Assembly: GCA_963781495.1 (NCBI GenBank)
Contig: CAWAFX010000002.1
Location: forward strand, 310,001-374,000
Origin: Mayfieldus sp963781495
GTDB lineage: Bacteria; Actinomycetota; Thermoleophilia; Solirubrobacterales; 70-9
Reading direction: 5' to 3'
DNA length: 64,000 nucleotides
Every line of letters begins with the position of its first letter. Position 1 is the first letter of the stretch. Shown in pieces: positions 1 to 6,924 of this stretch. A model generated the notes under the pieces. It was not told the DNA's origin, did no database searches, and saw nothing but the letters and a program-made list of their open reading frames with translations. Made by a program: the position numbers and the translations under genes.

Positions 1-1
1 G

Positions 2-229
2 TGGCACTTCGTCGACCGCGACGGGAAGCGGACTTCCGCCGGCGCAGCGGCGGCGCCGCTGCTGCGCGAGCTCCCGTGCGGCCGGCGGCTCGCCGCCGCG
101 GTCGAGCGCTTCCCGCGCCTGACCGAGCGCGCCTACGCCTGGGTGACCCGCAACCGCGCCCGGCTCGGCAGGGCGGTCCCCGGCGGCGCCAGGACCCGGG
201 CCGAGCGCAGGATCCGGCAGCGGCTCTGA
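2..229 (+). CDS. C-terminal fragment of a DCC (DUF393)-like protein
   Basis: The gene starts before the window; its frame is open from base 2 and closes with TGA at 227-229, giving 75 residues. The tail begins WHFVDRDGKR and carries a basic aromatic helix (RAYAWVTRNRARLG), which resembles the end of DUF393/DCC-family thiol-disulfide oxidoreductase-like proteins. The diagnostic DxxC..C motif of that family lies upstream and cannot be seen, so the family is a moderate guess. It runs tail to tail into a MarR gene only 13 nt away, with no obvious terminator between them. Confidence 0.55.
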   Translation, partial: WHFVDRDGKRTSAGAAAAPLLRELPCGRRLAAAVERFPRLTERAYAWVTRNRARLGRAVPGGARTRAERRIRQRL

Positions 230-242
230 GGCCGCACCATCC

Positions 243-761
243 TCAACAGCTGTCCGCCGAGGGGCCTCCGGGGTCGAGCCGGGAGAGAAGCCGGGCAAGC
301 TGCTCCAGCTCGGCGTCGTCGAAGCGGTCGCTGAACAGGCTCCGTACGTCGTCGAGGTGAGATTCGCGGGCCGCCACCAGCTTCGCCTCGCCGTCCCTGG
401 TCAGGGCGGCATAGACCACCCTCGCGTCCGTCTTGCAGCTCTGCCTCTCGACCAGTCCCTGGCTCTCGAGCCCGGACAGAAGCCGGGTGATGCCGCCCTG
501 GGTGATGACCAGCCGCTGCGCGAGGTCGACCCGGCGCAGGCGCCCCTCGTCGGCGTTGCGCAGTTGCAGCAGCACCTCGAACTCGTTCAGGTTCAGGCCA
601 TGGTGTTCGCGCAGGGTGGCGTCCATGCGGCGGGTCAGTCCGGCGTGGCCGCGCAGCAGCCTCACCCAGGCCTCGGGCGGCCGCTCGGCGAAGGGCCTAC
701 CGGGCTGCCCGGAGGGCTTGCTTGCGGCCGGGGTCGATCTGGATGCGGTGCGGGGGCTCAA
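243..761 (-). CDS. MarR-family transcriptional regulator
   Basis: A 172-residue protein with a MarR winged helix-turn-helix at about residues 55-125 (LNEFEVLLQL, then the recognition region LAQRLVITQGGITRLL, then the wing with the usual D-x-R, TDARVVYAAL). MarR proteins are dimeric repressors or activators released by small ligands, often phenolics. The start is a TTG at 761, chosen because AAAGGA lies 6 nt upstream on the minus strand; the first 25 residues are low-complexity. It is the last gene of a minus-strand run behind a thiolase and a 49-residue Cys protein, so it may control that thiolase pathway (inference from order only). Confidence 0.85.
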   Translation of the reverse strand: MSPRTASRSTPAASKPSGQPGRPFAERPPEAWVRLLRGHAGLTRRMDATLREHHGLNLNEFEVLLQLRNADEGRLRRVDLAQRLVITQGGITRLLSGLESQGLVERQSCKTDARVVYAALTRDGEAKLVAARESHLDDVRSLFSDRFDDAELEQLARLLSRLDPGGPSADSC

Positions 762-818
762 ACGGCGTTCCTTTACCCCTCAAGTGTAGGCGCCCGGCCG
801 CCGGGTTTCGAGGGCCGC

Positions 819-968
819 CTAGGCCGGGGCGAGCTCGGCGACCCGCAGCAGGACGAAGCCGTAGCCGCATTCGCAGCCGAGCCCGTCGAGCTCGTCGAGC
901 GAGTCGACGACGACCTCGCGCAGCTCGGCGCAGTCCTCGTCGGAGCAGAGAAGGGTCACCTGCAGCAT
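819..968 (-). CDS. 49-residue cysteine-containing small protein
   Basis: ATG at 968 to TAG at 819-821. The protein begins MLQVTLLCSDEDC and has four cysteines, including C-E-C-G at about residues 32-35, spaced as in small zinc-ribbon proteins. It is acidic and ends in a short hydrophobic stretch. There is no clear Shine-Dalgarno sequence. It sits between the thiolase stop (42 nt upstream) and the MarR start on the same strand, in a slot otherwise lacking a gene. I do not recognise a named family; the codon pattern (G/C third positions) and intact short frame support a real gene. Confidence 0.6.
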   Translation of the reverse strand: MLQVTLLCSDEDCAELREVVVDSLDELDGLGCECGYGFVLLRVAELAPA

Positions 969-1010
969 GCGCCCAGGGTGGCGCAACTCAGCGGACGTCG
1001 AAGACGGCCG

Positions 1011-2174
1011 CTAGTTGAGCCGCTCGACGATCATCGCCTCGCCCTGGCCGCCGGCGACGCACATCGTCTCCAGGCCGACCTCGTGATCGTCGGTCTCCAT
1101 CGCGTTGAGCAACGTTCCCATGATCCGCGCCCCGGTCATCCCAAAGGGGTGCCCAAGGGCGATCGCGCCGCCGTGAGTGTTGAGCTTGGAGAGCGGGATG
1201 TCGCACTCGTCCATGATCGGAATCACCTGGGCCGCGAACGCCTCGTTGAGTTCGACGGTACCGATCTGGTCGATCGTCATCCCGGCCCGGTCGAGCACGG
1301 TCTTGATCGCCCCGATCGGGGCCACGCCCATGTACTCGGGCTCGTTGCCATGGGTGGCGGCGGTGACGATCTTCGCCCGCGGCTTCAGACCCAGCTCCTT
1401 GGCCCTCTCCTCGGACATCACCAGCACGGCCGCGGCACCGTCGTTGAGCGGGCAGGAGTTGCCGGCGGTCACCCCGCCCCCGCCCTCGAAGGCCTCGTCG
1501 AGCTGCGAGAGCTTCTCCAGCGTCGAGCTGGGGCGCGGTCCGTCGTCCTTTGCGACCTCGGTGCCGTCGGGCAGGGTCACCGGGACGATCTCGCGGTCGA
1601 AGAAGCCGTCCTCCTGGCTCTGCACGGCGAGCTCCTGCGAGCGCTGGGCGTACTTGTCCATGTCCGCGCGGCTGACCTCGTAGCGCTTGGCGACGTTCAC
1701 GGCCGTCAGCCCCATGTCGATGTAGGCGTTCGGCTGGCCGTCGTTGCCGAGCAGGTTCTCGTTGCGATCGTCGGCGCCGGCCGGCTCGGTGCGCTCGTTG
1801 TAGCGGCTCACCCACTCCACGCCGGCGGCGATGTAGGTGTCGCCCTCGCCGGCTCGGATCGCGTTGGCGGCGTGACGGATCGAGTCCAGGCTGGAGGCGC
1901 AGTAACGGGACATCGTGACCCCGTTGACCTCGATCGGCAGCTTCTTCGAGAGCAGGACGATGATCCGGCCGATGTTGAAGGCCTGCAGCCCCTGCGGCAT
2001 TCCGCAGCCGCAGAAGACCTCCTCGACGCTGTCAGGAGCCACGTCGGGGTTGCGCTCCAAGAGCTCGTCGACGACGTAGGCGCCCATCTCGTCGGGGCGA
2101 AGGCCGGCCAGCGAGCCCTTGAAGGCGCGGCCAATCGGCGTGCGGACGGTGTCGACGATCACTGCTTCGGGCAT
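1011..2174 (-). CDS. Acetyl-CoA acyltransferase (thiolase)
   Basis: A 387-residue thiolase. The nucleophilic cysteine lies in SRYCASSLDS, the histidine in GGAIALGHPFGMTG, NEAFAAQ is intact, and the second catalytic cysteine is in CVAGGQGEA, so all active-site elements are present. Thiolases cleave 3-ketoacyl-CoA with CoA in beta-oxidation or run the reverse condensation; degradative function is likelier here, given the crotonase and acyl-CoA dehydrogenase genes elsewhere in the window. The ATG at 2174 is preceded by AAGGAGA 8 nt upstream; the frame stays open further upstream but without thiolase sequence. A dispersed hairpin repeat lies just upstream (2215-2281). Confidence 0.95.
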   Translation of the reverse strand: MPEAVIVDTVRTPIGRAFKGSLAGLRPDEMGAYVVDELLERNPDVAPDSVEEVFCGCGMPQGLQAFNIGRIIVLLSKKLPIEVNGVTMSRYCASSLDSIRHAANAIRAGEGDTYIAAGVEWVSRYNERTEPAGADDRNENLLGNDGQPNAYIDMGLTAVNVAKRYEVSRADMDKYAQRSQELAVQSQEDGFFDREIVPVTLPDGTEVAKDDGPRPSSTLEKLSQLDEAFEGGGGVTAGNSCPLNDGAAAVLVMSEERAKELGLKPRAKIVTAATHGNEPEYMGVAPIGAIKTVLDRAGMTIDQIGTVELNEAFAAQVIPIMDECDIPLSKLNTHGGAIALGHPFGMTGARIMGTLLNAMETDDHEVGLETMCVAGGQGEAMIVERLN

Positions 2175-2214
2175 TCGCTGGTCTCCTTGACGGTCGAGCT
2201 TGTGGTCGAGCTTC

Positions 2215-2281
2215 GTTGAATTACTTGCGGCGGCCTTCGGCCGCCTGACATGCCTCTGCCGCTCCACTGCGTTTCGCGGCA
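2215..2281. repeat. Dispersed bipartite hairpin repeat, copy A
   Basis: Two consecutive hairpins: GGCGGCC-TTC-GGCCGCC (near 2229-2245), the link CTGACATG, then TGCCGC...GCGGCA (2257-2281). The same unit recurs at 38041 and 52424, with near-identical wording including the left flank TTGAATTACTTGCGG. Here it lies between divergent genes, so it is not simply a transcription terminator. Confidence 0.8.
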
Positions 2282-2330
2282 CTGCACAAGTGGACGCTAT
2301 CTGACCGAAGGAGTGCGTTAACTTGGCTCT

Positions 2331-3140
2331 GTGGCCATCCTGCGCAAACGCGGCAGCGGCAAGGGCGACGAGAAGGCCCCCGAAGCGACCCCGGAGGCCA
2401 AGCCCGGCGACGAGACGGCGACGGCGAAGCTGCAGGGAACCGCGCAGCAGCCCGTACCGCCCCCGCCGGCCCCGAACGCCACCCCGGTGACCGCGGCCGG
2501 GACCTCGCCCGGCGCCCAAGCAGGCGCCCCGGCCCCGACCGCCGGCCTGACCGGCCCGGCGGCTCCCGCAGCGAAGCCGGCGCCCGCCGGCACCGCGGCG
2601 ACGCGGCCGGGTACGCCCGGCGCCGCCAGGCCGACGCAGGAGGAGATGGCCGAGCGACTCGACGGCATCCGTGGCTGGCTGGGCGACGTCGATCGGACGC
2701 TGAACGTGCGCTCGCGGATCGGCCTCGTGCTGGCCGCGGTCGCGATCGGCGTCTCGGGGGCGGCGATCTATCTGGCCCTCGACGCCAAGCACCAGAGCGC
2801 CTCCAACAGCGACGTCGGCGCCCTGCGCAACGAGATCGACGCGGTCAAGCAACAGGCCGACAACACCGCCACCGACGTCAAGGCGCTGCAGGGCAGCGTC
2901 AACGCCGCCCGCTCACAGGCGGGCAGCGCCAACGCGACCGCGAGCCAGCTGCAGGCACAGGTGCAGAAGCTGCAGGGCGACATCAAACAGCTCCAGCAGG
3001 CGGCCAGCAGGGCCGCTGCGACGCCTGCCGTCCCCACCGTGCCCACGCCTACGCCAGGCACGGGAACAGGGACCGGAACCACCACCACGCCCAGCGGCGG
3101 GGCCGGCGGTGGCAACGGCAACGGCAACAACGGCAAGTAA
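2331..3140 (+). CDS. Membrane-anchored coiled-coil protein, unknown function
   Basis: 269 residues: a basic start (AILRKRGSGKG), a long Pro/Ala/Thr-rich region to about residue 105, one membrane segment (IGLVLAAVAIGVSGAAIYLA) near residues 128-148, a coiled coil rich in A, Q, N and D (about 155-225), and a Thr/Gly/Asn low-complexity tail (GTGTGTTTTPSGG). The layout suggests a bitopic protein with a disordered cytoplasmic head and an extracytoplasmic helical stalk. No enzymatic domain is visible. The GTG start is preceded by TTAACT seven nt upstream, fitting a leaderless mRNA; a GAAGGAG lies too far away (about 17 nt) to serve it. It is divergent from the thiolase. Confidence 0.75.
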   Translation: MAILRKRGSGKGDEKAPEATPEAKPGDETATAKLQGTAQQPVPPPPAPNATPVTAAGTSPGAQAGAPAPTAGLTGPAAPAAKPAPAGTAATRPGTPGAARPTQEEMAERLDGIRGWLGDVDRTLNVRSRIGLVLAAVAIGVSGAAIYLALDAKHQSASNSDVGALRNEIDAVKQQADNTATDVKALQGSVNAARSQAGSANATASQLQAQVQKLQGDIKQLQQAASRAAATPAVPTVPTPTPGTGTGTGTTTTPSGGAGGGNGNGNNGK

Positions 3141-3264
3141 CAATTGCCGCAAAATCCACGCCTGCGCGTGCGTGGGCGTCTGACGATTGGTCTACATTCG
3201 GCCAATCCGACCTCGTGGGTAACCACGAGAATGCCGATGGCGGCATTGAAAGGAGGCTCCTCCT

Positions 3265-3408
3265 ATGCCCGAGGGTTATTGCGTGAAGGAGCGTAAGAAG
3301 GTCGAGATCAAGGACCCCCAGCAGGTGACGATGAAGAATGGTCGCCCAGCTATCCAGGGGACCTGCCCCGACTGCGGGACGAAGATCTTCAAGATCGGCA
3401 AGCTGTAG
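3265..3408 (+). CDS. DUF5679-family small protein
   Basis: 47 residues, beginning MPEGYCVKERKKVEIKDP, with VTMKNGRPAIQGTCPDCGTK and a FKIGKL end: the pattern of DUF5679. Members usually carry two C-x-x-C knuckles (YCVKC and TCPxCG). Here the second knuckle is intact but the first reads C-V-K-E, with the second cysteine missing, so a full four-Cys zinc site cannot form in the usual way. The ATG has a very strong AAAGGAGG (3249-3256), which is part of AGGAGGCTCCTCCT, able to fold on itself next to the start. A strong terminator follows at 3438-3466. Molecular role unknown. Confidence 0.85.
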   Translation: MPEGYCVKERKKVEIKDPQQVTMKNGRPAIQGTCPDCGTKIFKIGKL

Positions 3409-3437
3409 AGGGAGCCTTCTTAGGCACTACGCCTGCC

Positions 3438-3466
3438 GCCGCCGGCGCCCGGGGGGCGCCGGCGGC
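3438..3466 (+). terminator. GC-rich hairpin after the DUF5679 gene
   Basis: A perfect 12-bp stem (GCCGCCGGCGCC / GGCGCCGGCGGC) with a 5-nt loop, 30 nt after the DUF5679 stop. No T-run follows, as is common for hairpin terminators in high-GC actinobacteria. Confidence 0.65.
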
Positions 3467-3516
3467 ACCCGCTCTCTGATCTCATCCAATGGGCGTGCGG
3501 CACGCCCGCCCGGCTG

Positions 3517-3540
3517 TTGCGGCGACTTCGCCGCCTGCCG
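3517..3540. repeat. Degenerate partial copy (D) of the dispersed hairpin repeat
   Basis: TTGCGGCGACTTCGCCGCCTG matches the first hairpin of the repeat family, closest to the nested unit inside copy C. The second hairpin is not recognisable here. It lies in the 200-nt gap before the ECF sigma gene. Confidence 0.45.
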
Positions 3541-3561
3541 AATCTCCTGCGGCCGCCGCAC

Positions 3562-3590
3562 TTGAACCCTGCCCGCCTGCGATCCGTATC
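3562..3590 (+). promoter_or_regulatory. ECF-type promoter candidate of the sigma operon
   Basis: TTGAAC (3562-3567), 17 nt, then CGTATC (3585-3590). This matches the GAAC / CGT pattern recognised by many group-IV sigma factors, and lies about 20 nt before the GTG at 3612, so the operon may activate itself. A sigma-70 reading (TTGAAC as -35) cannot be ruled out. Confidence 0.5.
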
Positions 3591-3611
3591 CCGGCACGGT
3601 GAGCAGCCAAG

Positions 3612-4139
3612 GTGAACACTTCGCTTGAGATGCCAGCCCACGCCCTCAGCGACGAGCGAGAGGTCCGCGAGGCCTACGCCGCGCATTCAGGCGAGCTCTA
3701 CGGGTTCGCGATGCGCTCGCTGGGCGACAGCGGCCTGGCCGAGGAGGCGGTCCAGGAGACCTTCCTGCGCGCCTGGCGGGCCGGCGAGCGCTTCGATCCC
3801 GAGCTGGGCTCGCTGCGCACCTGGCTGTTCGCGATCCTGCGCAACGTCGTCATCGACCTTGGCCGCGCCCGTGCCGCCCGCCCGACGATCGCGACCGGGA
3901 CGCCGGAGGTCGGGCACGAGCCGCTGGAACAGATCCTGCTCTCCTGGCAGGTCGAGGAGGCGCTGCGGCGGATCGGCGACCAGCACCGGCGCGTCCTGCT
4001 CGAGACCTACTACCGCGGCCGCCCCTACGCCGAGGTGGCGACGGAGCTCGGAGTCCCGGAGGGAACCGTGAAGTCCCGCGTCTACTACGGACTGCGGGCC
4101 CTGCGCAACGCGCTCGAGGAGCTCGGCTATGACGGCTGA
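3612..4139 (+). CDS. ECF (group IV) RNA polymerase sigma factor
   Basis: 175 residues with the two-domain ECF layout: sigma-2 at about 18-85 (AEEAVQETFLRAWRAGERF, TWLFAILRNVVIDLGR) and sigma-4 at about 115-168 (HRRVLLETYYRGRPYAEVA, then VPEGTVKSRVYYGLRALR, the -35-binding helix-turn-helix). It directs RNA polymerase to a small regulon. The next gene, an anti-sigma factor, begins 11 nt before this stop, the classic arrangement for a sigma held by its co-translated inhibitor. A likely autoregulatory promoter lies just upstream. GTG start; no strong ribosome-binding site. Confidence 0.93.
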   Translation: MNTSLEMPAHALSDEREVREAYAAHSGELYGFAMRSLGDSGLAEEAVQETFLRAWRAGERFDPELGSLRTWLFAILRNVVIDLGRARAARPTIATGTPEVGHEPLEQILLSWQVEEALRRIGDQHRRVLLETYYRGRPYAEVATELGVPEGTVKSRVYYGLRALRNALEELGYDG

Positions 4140-4848
4140 AGCCTGCCGCGAATGGCGCGAGAGCCTCGGCGCCTACGTGCTCGGCCAGCTGCCCGCCGAC
4201 GAGCAGGCGTCGACCCGGGCCCACGTCGACGGCTGCGAGGCCTGCCGTTCGGAGGTCGAGTGGCTGATGCCGATGGCCGAGCTTCTGCCGCTCGCCGATC
4301 CTTCCCGGCTCGGCACCTCCCACCTCCCGCCGGCCGAGCTCGGCGACCGCATCGCATCGAGAATCGGCCGCGAGGGCAAGGTCCGTCGCGTGCGCCGGCG
4401 CCGTCGCTTCGAATTTGCCTTCGGCGCCGTCGCCGCGACCGCGACGGCAGCGGTGCTGCTGGCGCTGGTTGTCCTGGGCGGCGGCGGCTCGAGCAACTCC
4501 CAGCAGGTGAGCTTCCGCTCGCTGCCACGAGGAGTCGCGATCGCGGCGACCCTGCAGCCACGCCCGTTCGGGACCCAGATCCGGATGGACGTCAGCGGCA
4601 TCCGCTCCGGCACGCTGTGCCGGGTCTTCCTGCGCCGCGCCGACGGCAGCCGGGTCCCGGCGGGCTCGTTCCGCTACCGCTACGGCGCCGGCCGCGACGC
4701 TGCGGTGCTGACGGCAGCCCTCGACCTCTCGGCCGCGCGCGCCGTCGGGGTGCGGGCCGGAAACCGGACCTTCACCGCACCGCTGCGCCACGGCGTCGGC
4801 GCCGAAGCAGCTTCGAACCCGAAAACGACAGAGAAGGAGTACAGCTGA
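4129..4848 (+). CDS. Zinc-binding anti-sigma factor, membrane-anchored
   Basis: 239 residues. The N-terminal ZAS-type anti-sigma domain carries H32-x3-C36-x2-C39 (RAHVDGCEAC), the zinc signature of this family. A basic patch (RRVRRRRR) precedes one membrane helix at about 96-117, and an extracytoplasmic domain of about 120 residues follows (anti-sigma-K-like, with IRMDVSGI and a repeated beta pattern). It should bind and silence the ECF sigma factor encoded just upstream and release it on an envelope or redox signal. It overlaps that gene by 11 nt and shares TGATG with the following lipoprotein gene. Confidence 0.9.
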   Translation: MTAEACREWRESLGAYVLGQLPADEQASTRAHVDGCEACRSEVEWLMPMAELLPLADPSRLGTSHLPPAELGDRIASRIGREGKVRRVRRRRRFEFAFGAVAATATAAVLLALVVLGGGGSSNSQQVSFRSLPRGVAIAATLQPRPFGTQIRMDVSGIRSGTLCRVFLRRADGSRVPAGSFRYRYGAGRDAAVLTAALDLSAARAVGVRAGNRTFTAPLRHGVGAEAASNPKTTEKEYS

Positions 4849-5420
4849 TGAGAGCGACCACGAGCAAGCTCGCGGTCTCGGGCCTGGCGATCGCGGTCCT
4901 GGCTCTGGCGGTCATCGCCGCCGGCTGCGGAAGCAGCAGCAACGACAACAGCAGCGCCAGCGGTGGCGGCGGTGGCGGTGGCGGTGGCCTCTACGGCGGC
5001 GGCGGATCCTCGACGAAGCCCGCCAGCGCCCCGGCGAGCGGCGGCGCCGCCGCCGTGATCGCGGTCGCCAACAACCCAAAGCTGGGCAAGATCCTGGTCG
5101 ACTCGAAGGGCAACACCCTCTACTACTTCGAGAAGGACAAGCAGGGCGGAACGACCTCGACCTGCTCGGGAGCCTGCGCGGCAGTTTGGCCGCCGACCAC
5201 GACCACCGGCACGCCGAAGGCCCAGATGGGCGCATCGGCCTCGAAGCTGGGCACGATCAAGCGCAGCGACGGGACCACCGAGGCCACCTACAACGGCTGG
5301 CCGCTCTACACCTACGCCGGCGACAAGAAGCCGGGCGAAGCCAACGGCAACGACCTCAAGCAGTTCGGTGCCTCGTGGTACGCGCTGACCCCGGCGGGCG
5401 TGCATCCGCCGGAGTCCTGA
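4848..5420 (+). CDS. Secreted lipoprotein with COG4315-type repeats
   Basis: 190 residues. A lipoprotein signal ends at IAAG-C27, followed by a Ser/Asn/Gly-rich linker with a nine-Gly run. Two related units follow, each with the pattern ILVDSKGNTLYYFEKDK.. and ..EATYNGWPLYTYAGDK, and a conserved CSGACAAVWPP between them. This is the secreted repeat found in COG4315 lipoproteins of unknown function, often encoded beside sigma/anti-sigma pairs. GAGAAGGAG provides the ribosome-binding site, and the ATG overlaps the anti-sigma stop. It is probably a target of, or sensor for, the sigma system (inference from coupling). Confidence 0.88.
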   Translation: MRATTSKLAVSGLAIAVLALAVIAAGCGSSSNDNSSASGGGGGGGGGLYGGGGSSTKPASAPASGGAAAVIAVANNPKLGKILVDSKGNTLYYFEKDKQGGTTSTCSGACAAVWPPTTTTGTPKAQMGASASKLGTIKRSDGTTEATYNGWPLYTYAGDKKPGEANGNDLKQFGASWYALTPAGVHPPES

Positions 5421-5447
5421 GCTCCAGATAACTCCAGGGGCGAGCCT

Positions 5448-5479
5448 CGGGCGCCGGCCACCGACCTGGCCGGCGCCCG
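5448..5479 (+). terminator. Terminator hairpin after the sigma operon
   Basis: A perfect 13-bp stem (CGGGCGCCGGCCA / TGGCCGGCGCCCG) with a 6-nt loop, 27 nt after the lipoprotein stop. No T-tract follows. Confidence 0.75.
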
Positions 5480-5523
5480 ACGGTTCTGCTGAGCCGTGGG
5501 CCGCGGCAAGTCCAGGCCTGATG

Positions 5524-5539
5524 TGTGATCACCCTCACG
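5524..5539. promoter_or_regulatory. CRP/FNR-type operator upstream of the PAS gene
   Basis: TGTGA-TCACCC-TCACG, one base from the symmetric consensus TGTGA-N6-TCACA. A -10-like TAGCGT lies at 5562-5567, so the site is centred about 42 nt before the expected transcription start, the usual place for class II activation. Confidence 0.5.
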
Positions 5540-5586
5540 CTTCCATGCCTGCGGCCCGGCCTAGCGTCCTGAGTAAGGTGTCCTTC

Positions 5587-5997
5587 GTGGAAGCAGGACA
5601 AAAGCCGATCGAGCTGATCCTGGCCCGCAACCTGATCTCCTCGCTCTCCACGCCGGCGTTCCTGGTCGACGAAGGGGGCGTCCTGATCTTCTACAACGAG
5701 GCCGCCGGGGCACTGCTCGGCAAGCGCTTCGAAGAGATCGGCAAGGTAGGGGCACCGCAGTGGGGATCGGTCTTCGGGCCGGTCGACGAGGGCGGCGAAC
5801 CGATTGCCTACGACGAGCTTCCACTGGTCGCCTCGGTGCGCGACGGCTGCCCGGCTCATGAGCGGATGCGGATTCGCTCCGCCGATGGCGCCCAGCACGA
5901 GATCGAGGTCTCGGCGCTGCCGATCCTCACCCCGCACGGCTCGCGCGGCGGCATCGCATTCTTCTGGCCGATCGTCAACGGCAAGGTGGGCGGCTAG
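5587..5997 (+). CDS. Stand-alone PAS-domain protein
   Basis: 136 residues from the GTG at 5587, chosen because AAGG lies 8 nt upstream; the frame is open further back but the extra residues look non-homologous. A single PAS fold spans about 15-130: STPAFLVDEGGVLIFYNEAAGALLGKRFEEI at the start and the strand pattern HEIEVSALPI near the end. PAS domains bind ligands or cofactors and signal through partners; none is fused here. The MBL-fold gene starts at the base after this stop, so the two proteins are probably made and used together. A CRP-like operator lies upstream. Confidence 0.85.
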   Translation: MEAGQKPIELILARNLISSLSTPAFLVDEGGVLIFYNEAAGALLGKRFEEIGKVGAPQWGSVFGPVDEGGEPIAYDELPLVASVRDGCPAHERMRIRSADGAQHEIEVSALPILTPHGSRGGIAFFWPIVNGKVGG

Positions 5998-6879
5998 GTG
6001 CAGGTGAAGATGTGGGGCACCCGCGGCTCGGTGCCCTCCCCCGGTCCGGAGACGATCCGCTACGGCGGCAACACCTCCTGCGTGCAGGTGACGCTCTCCG
6101 ACGGCTCACTGCTGGTCCTCGACGCCGGCACCGGGATCCGCAGCCTTGGGCTCGCCCTCGGCGACGAGCCGGCGCGGCTGCACATCCTGCTCACCCATCT
6201 CCATCTCGACCACATCCAGGGGCTGGTCTTCTTCGCGCCCGCCTTCAAGCCGCAGACCGAGATCGTGCTTTGGGGGCCGGCCTCTCCGGAAGCCTCGCTG
6301 CGCGATCGCATCGCCCGCTACATCTCGGCGCCCCTCTCGCCGGTCGAGGTGCGCGAGCTGCCCTGCGACGTCTCCTTCCGCCACTGTCCGGAGAGCGAGT
6401 GGGAGATCGGCCCGGCAACGGTTCGCGCCGCCTCGGTCACCCACCGCGGCCCGACCCTCGGCTACCGGATCGAGGATGCCGGCAGCTCGCTGGCTTACAT
6501 CCCCGACCACGAGCCGGCGCTGGGCGCCGAGATCGACCAGCTCGACGACGAGTGGATCTCGGGCTTCGACCTGGCCAAGGACGCCGATCTGCTCTTCCAC
6601 GACGGCCAGTACTCCGACACCGAGTACCCCGACCACGTCGGCTGGGGTCACTCGGCGCTCTCCGACACCCTCGCCTTCGCGCGCCGCGTCAAGGCCCGCC
6701 ACACCGTGCTGTTTCACCACGACCCGCTGCACTCCGACGAGTTCCTCGACGACCTCTACCGCGAGGCTCGCGACCGCTGGCGCGACCTCGGCGGCGACCC
6801 GGCAGGGCTGGAGATGGGGGCCGAGCGCGGCGAGATCGACCTCCCGGCCGAAAAGGTCGCTTCGACCGAATACGCCTGA
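5998..6879 (+). CDS. MBL-fold metallo-hydrolase (phosphodiesterase-like)
   Basis: 293 residues with the metallo-beta-lactamase fold. H67-x-H69-x-D71-H72 (THLHLDHIQG) supplies most metal ligands; later ligands are in ASVTHRG, FHDGQY and FHHD. The opening KMWGTRGSVPSPGPETIRYGGNTSC is typical of the MBL group that includes class-II cyclic-nucleotide phosphodiesterase-like and RNase Z-like enzymes. The substrate is unknown. It begins with GTG immediately after the PAS gene stop, a zero-gap coupling suggesting that the PAS protein regulates or is regulated by the product of this enzyme (inference). Confidence 0.88.
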   Translation: MQVKMWGTRGSVPSPGPETIRYGGNTSCVQVTLSDGSLLVLDAGTGIRSLGLALGDEPARLHILLTHLHLDHIQGLVFFAPAFKPQTEIVLWGPASPEASLRDRIARYISAPLSPVEVRELPCDVSFRHCPESEWEIGPATVRAASVTHRGPTLGYRIEDAGSSLAYIPDHEPALGAEIDQLDDEWISGFDLAKDADLLFHDGQYSDTEYPDHVGWGHSALSDTLAFARRVKARHTVLFHHDPLHSDEFLDDLYREARDRWRDLGGDPAGLEMGAERGEIDLPAEKVASTEYA

Positions 6880-6910
6880 GGCCGACGCCCGGGCGATCCC
6901 GGGCCGGTTG

Positions 6911-6916
6911 TAGCCT
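6911..6916 (+). promoter_or_regulatory. -10 box TAGCCT of a leaderless promoter
   Basis: TAGCCT ends 8 nt before the GTG at 6925, so transcription should begin at or next to the start codon. No Shine-Dalgarno sequence is present. Confidence 0.45.
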
Positions 6917-6924
6917 CCCGGGCG

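Noticed and set aside
2175..2852. N-terminal extension of the thiolase
   Set aside because: The added residues are Gly/Arg-rich, cover the divergent gene and the hairpin repeat, and a good ribosome-binding site lies just before the ATG at 2174.
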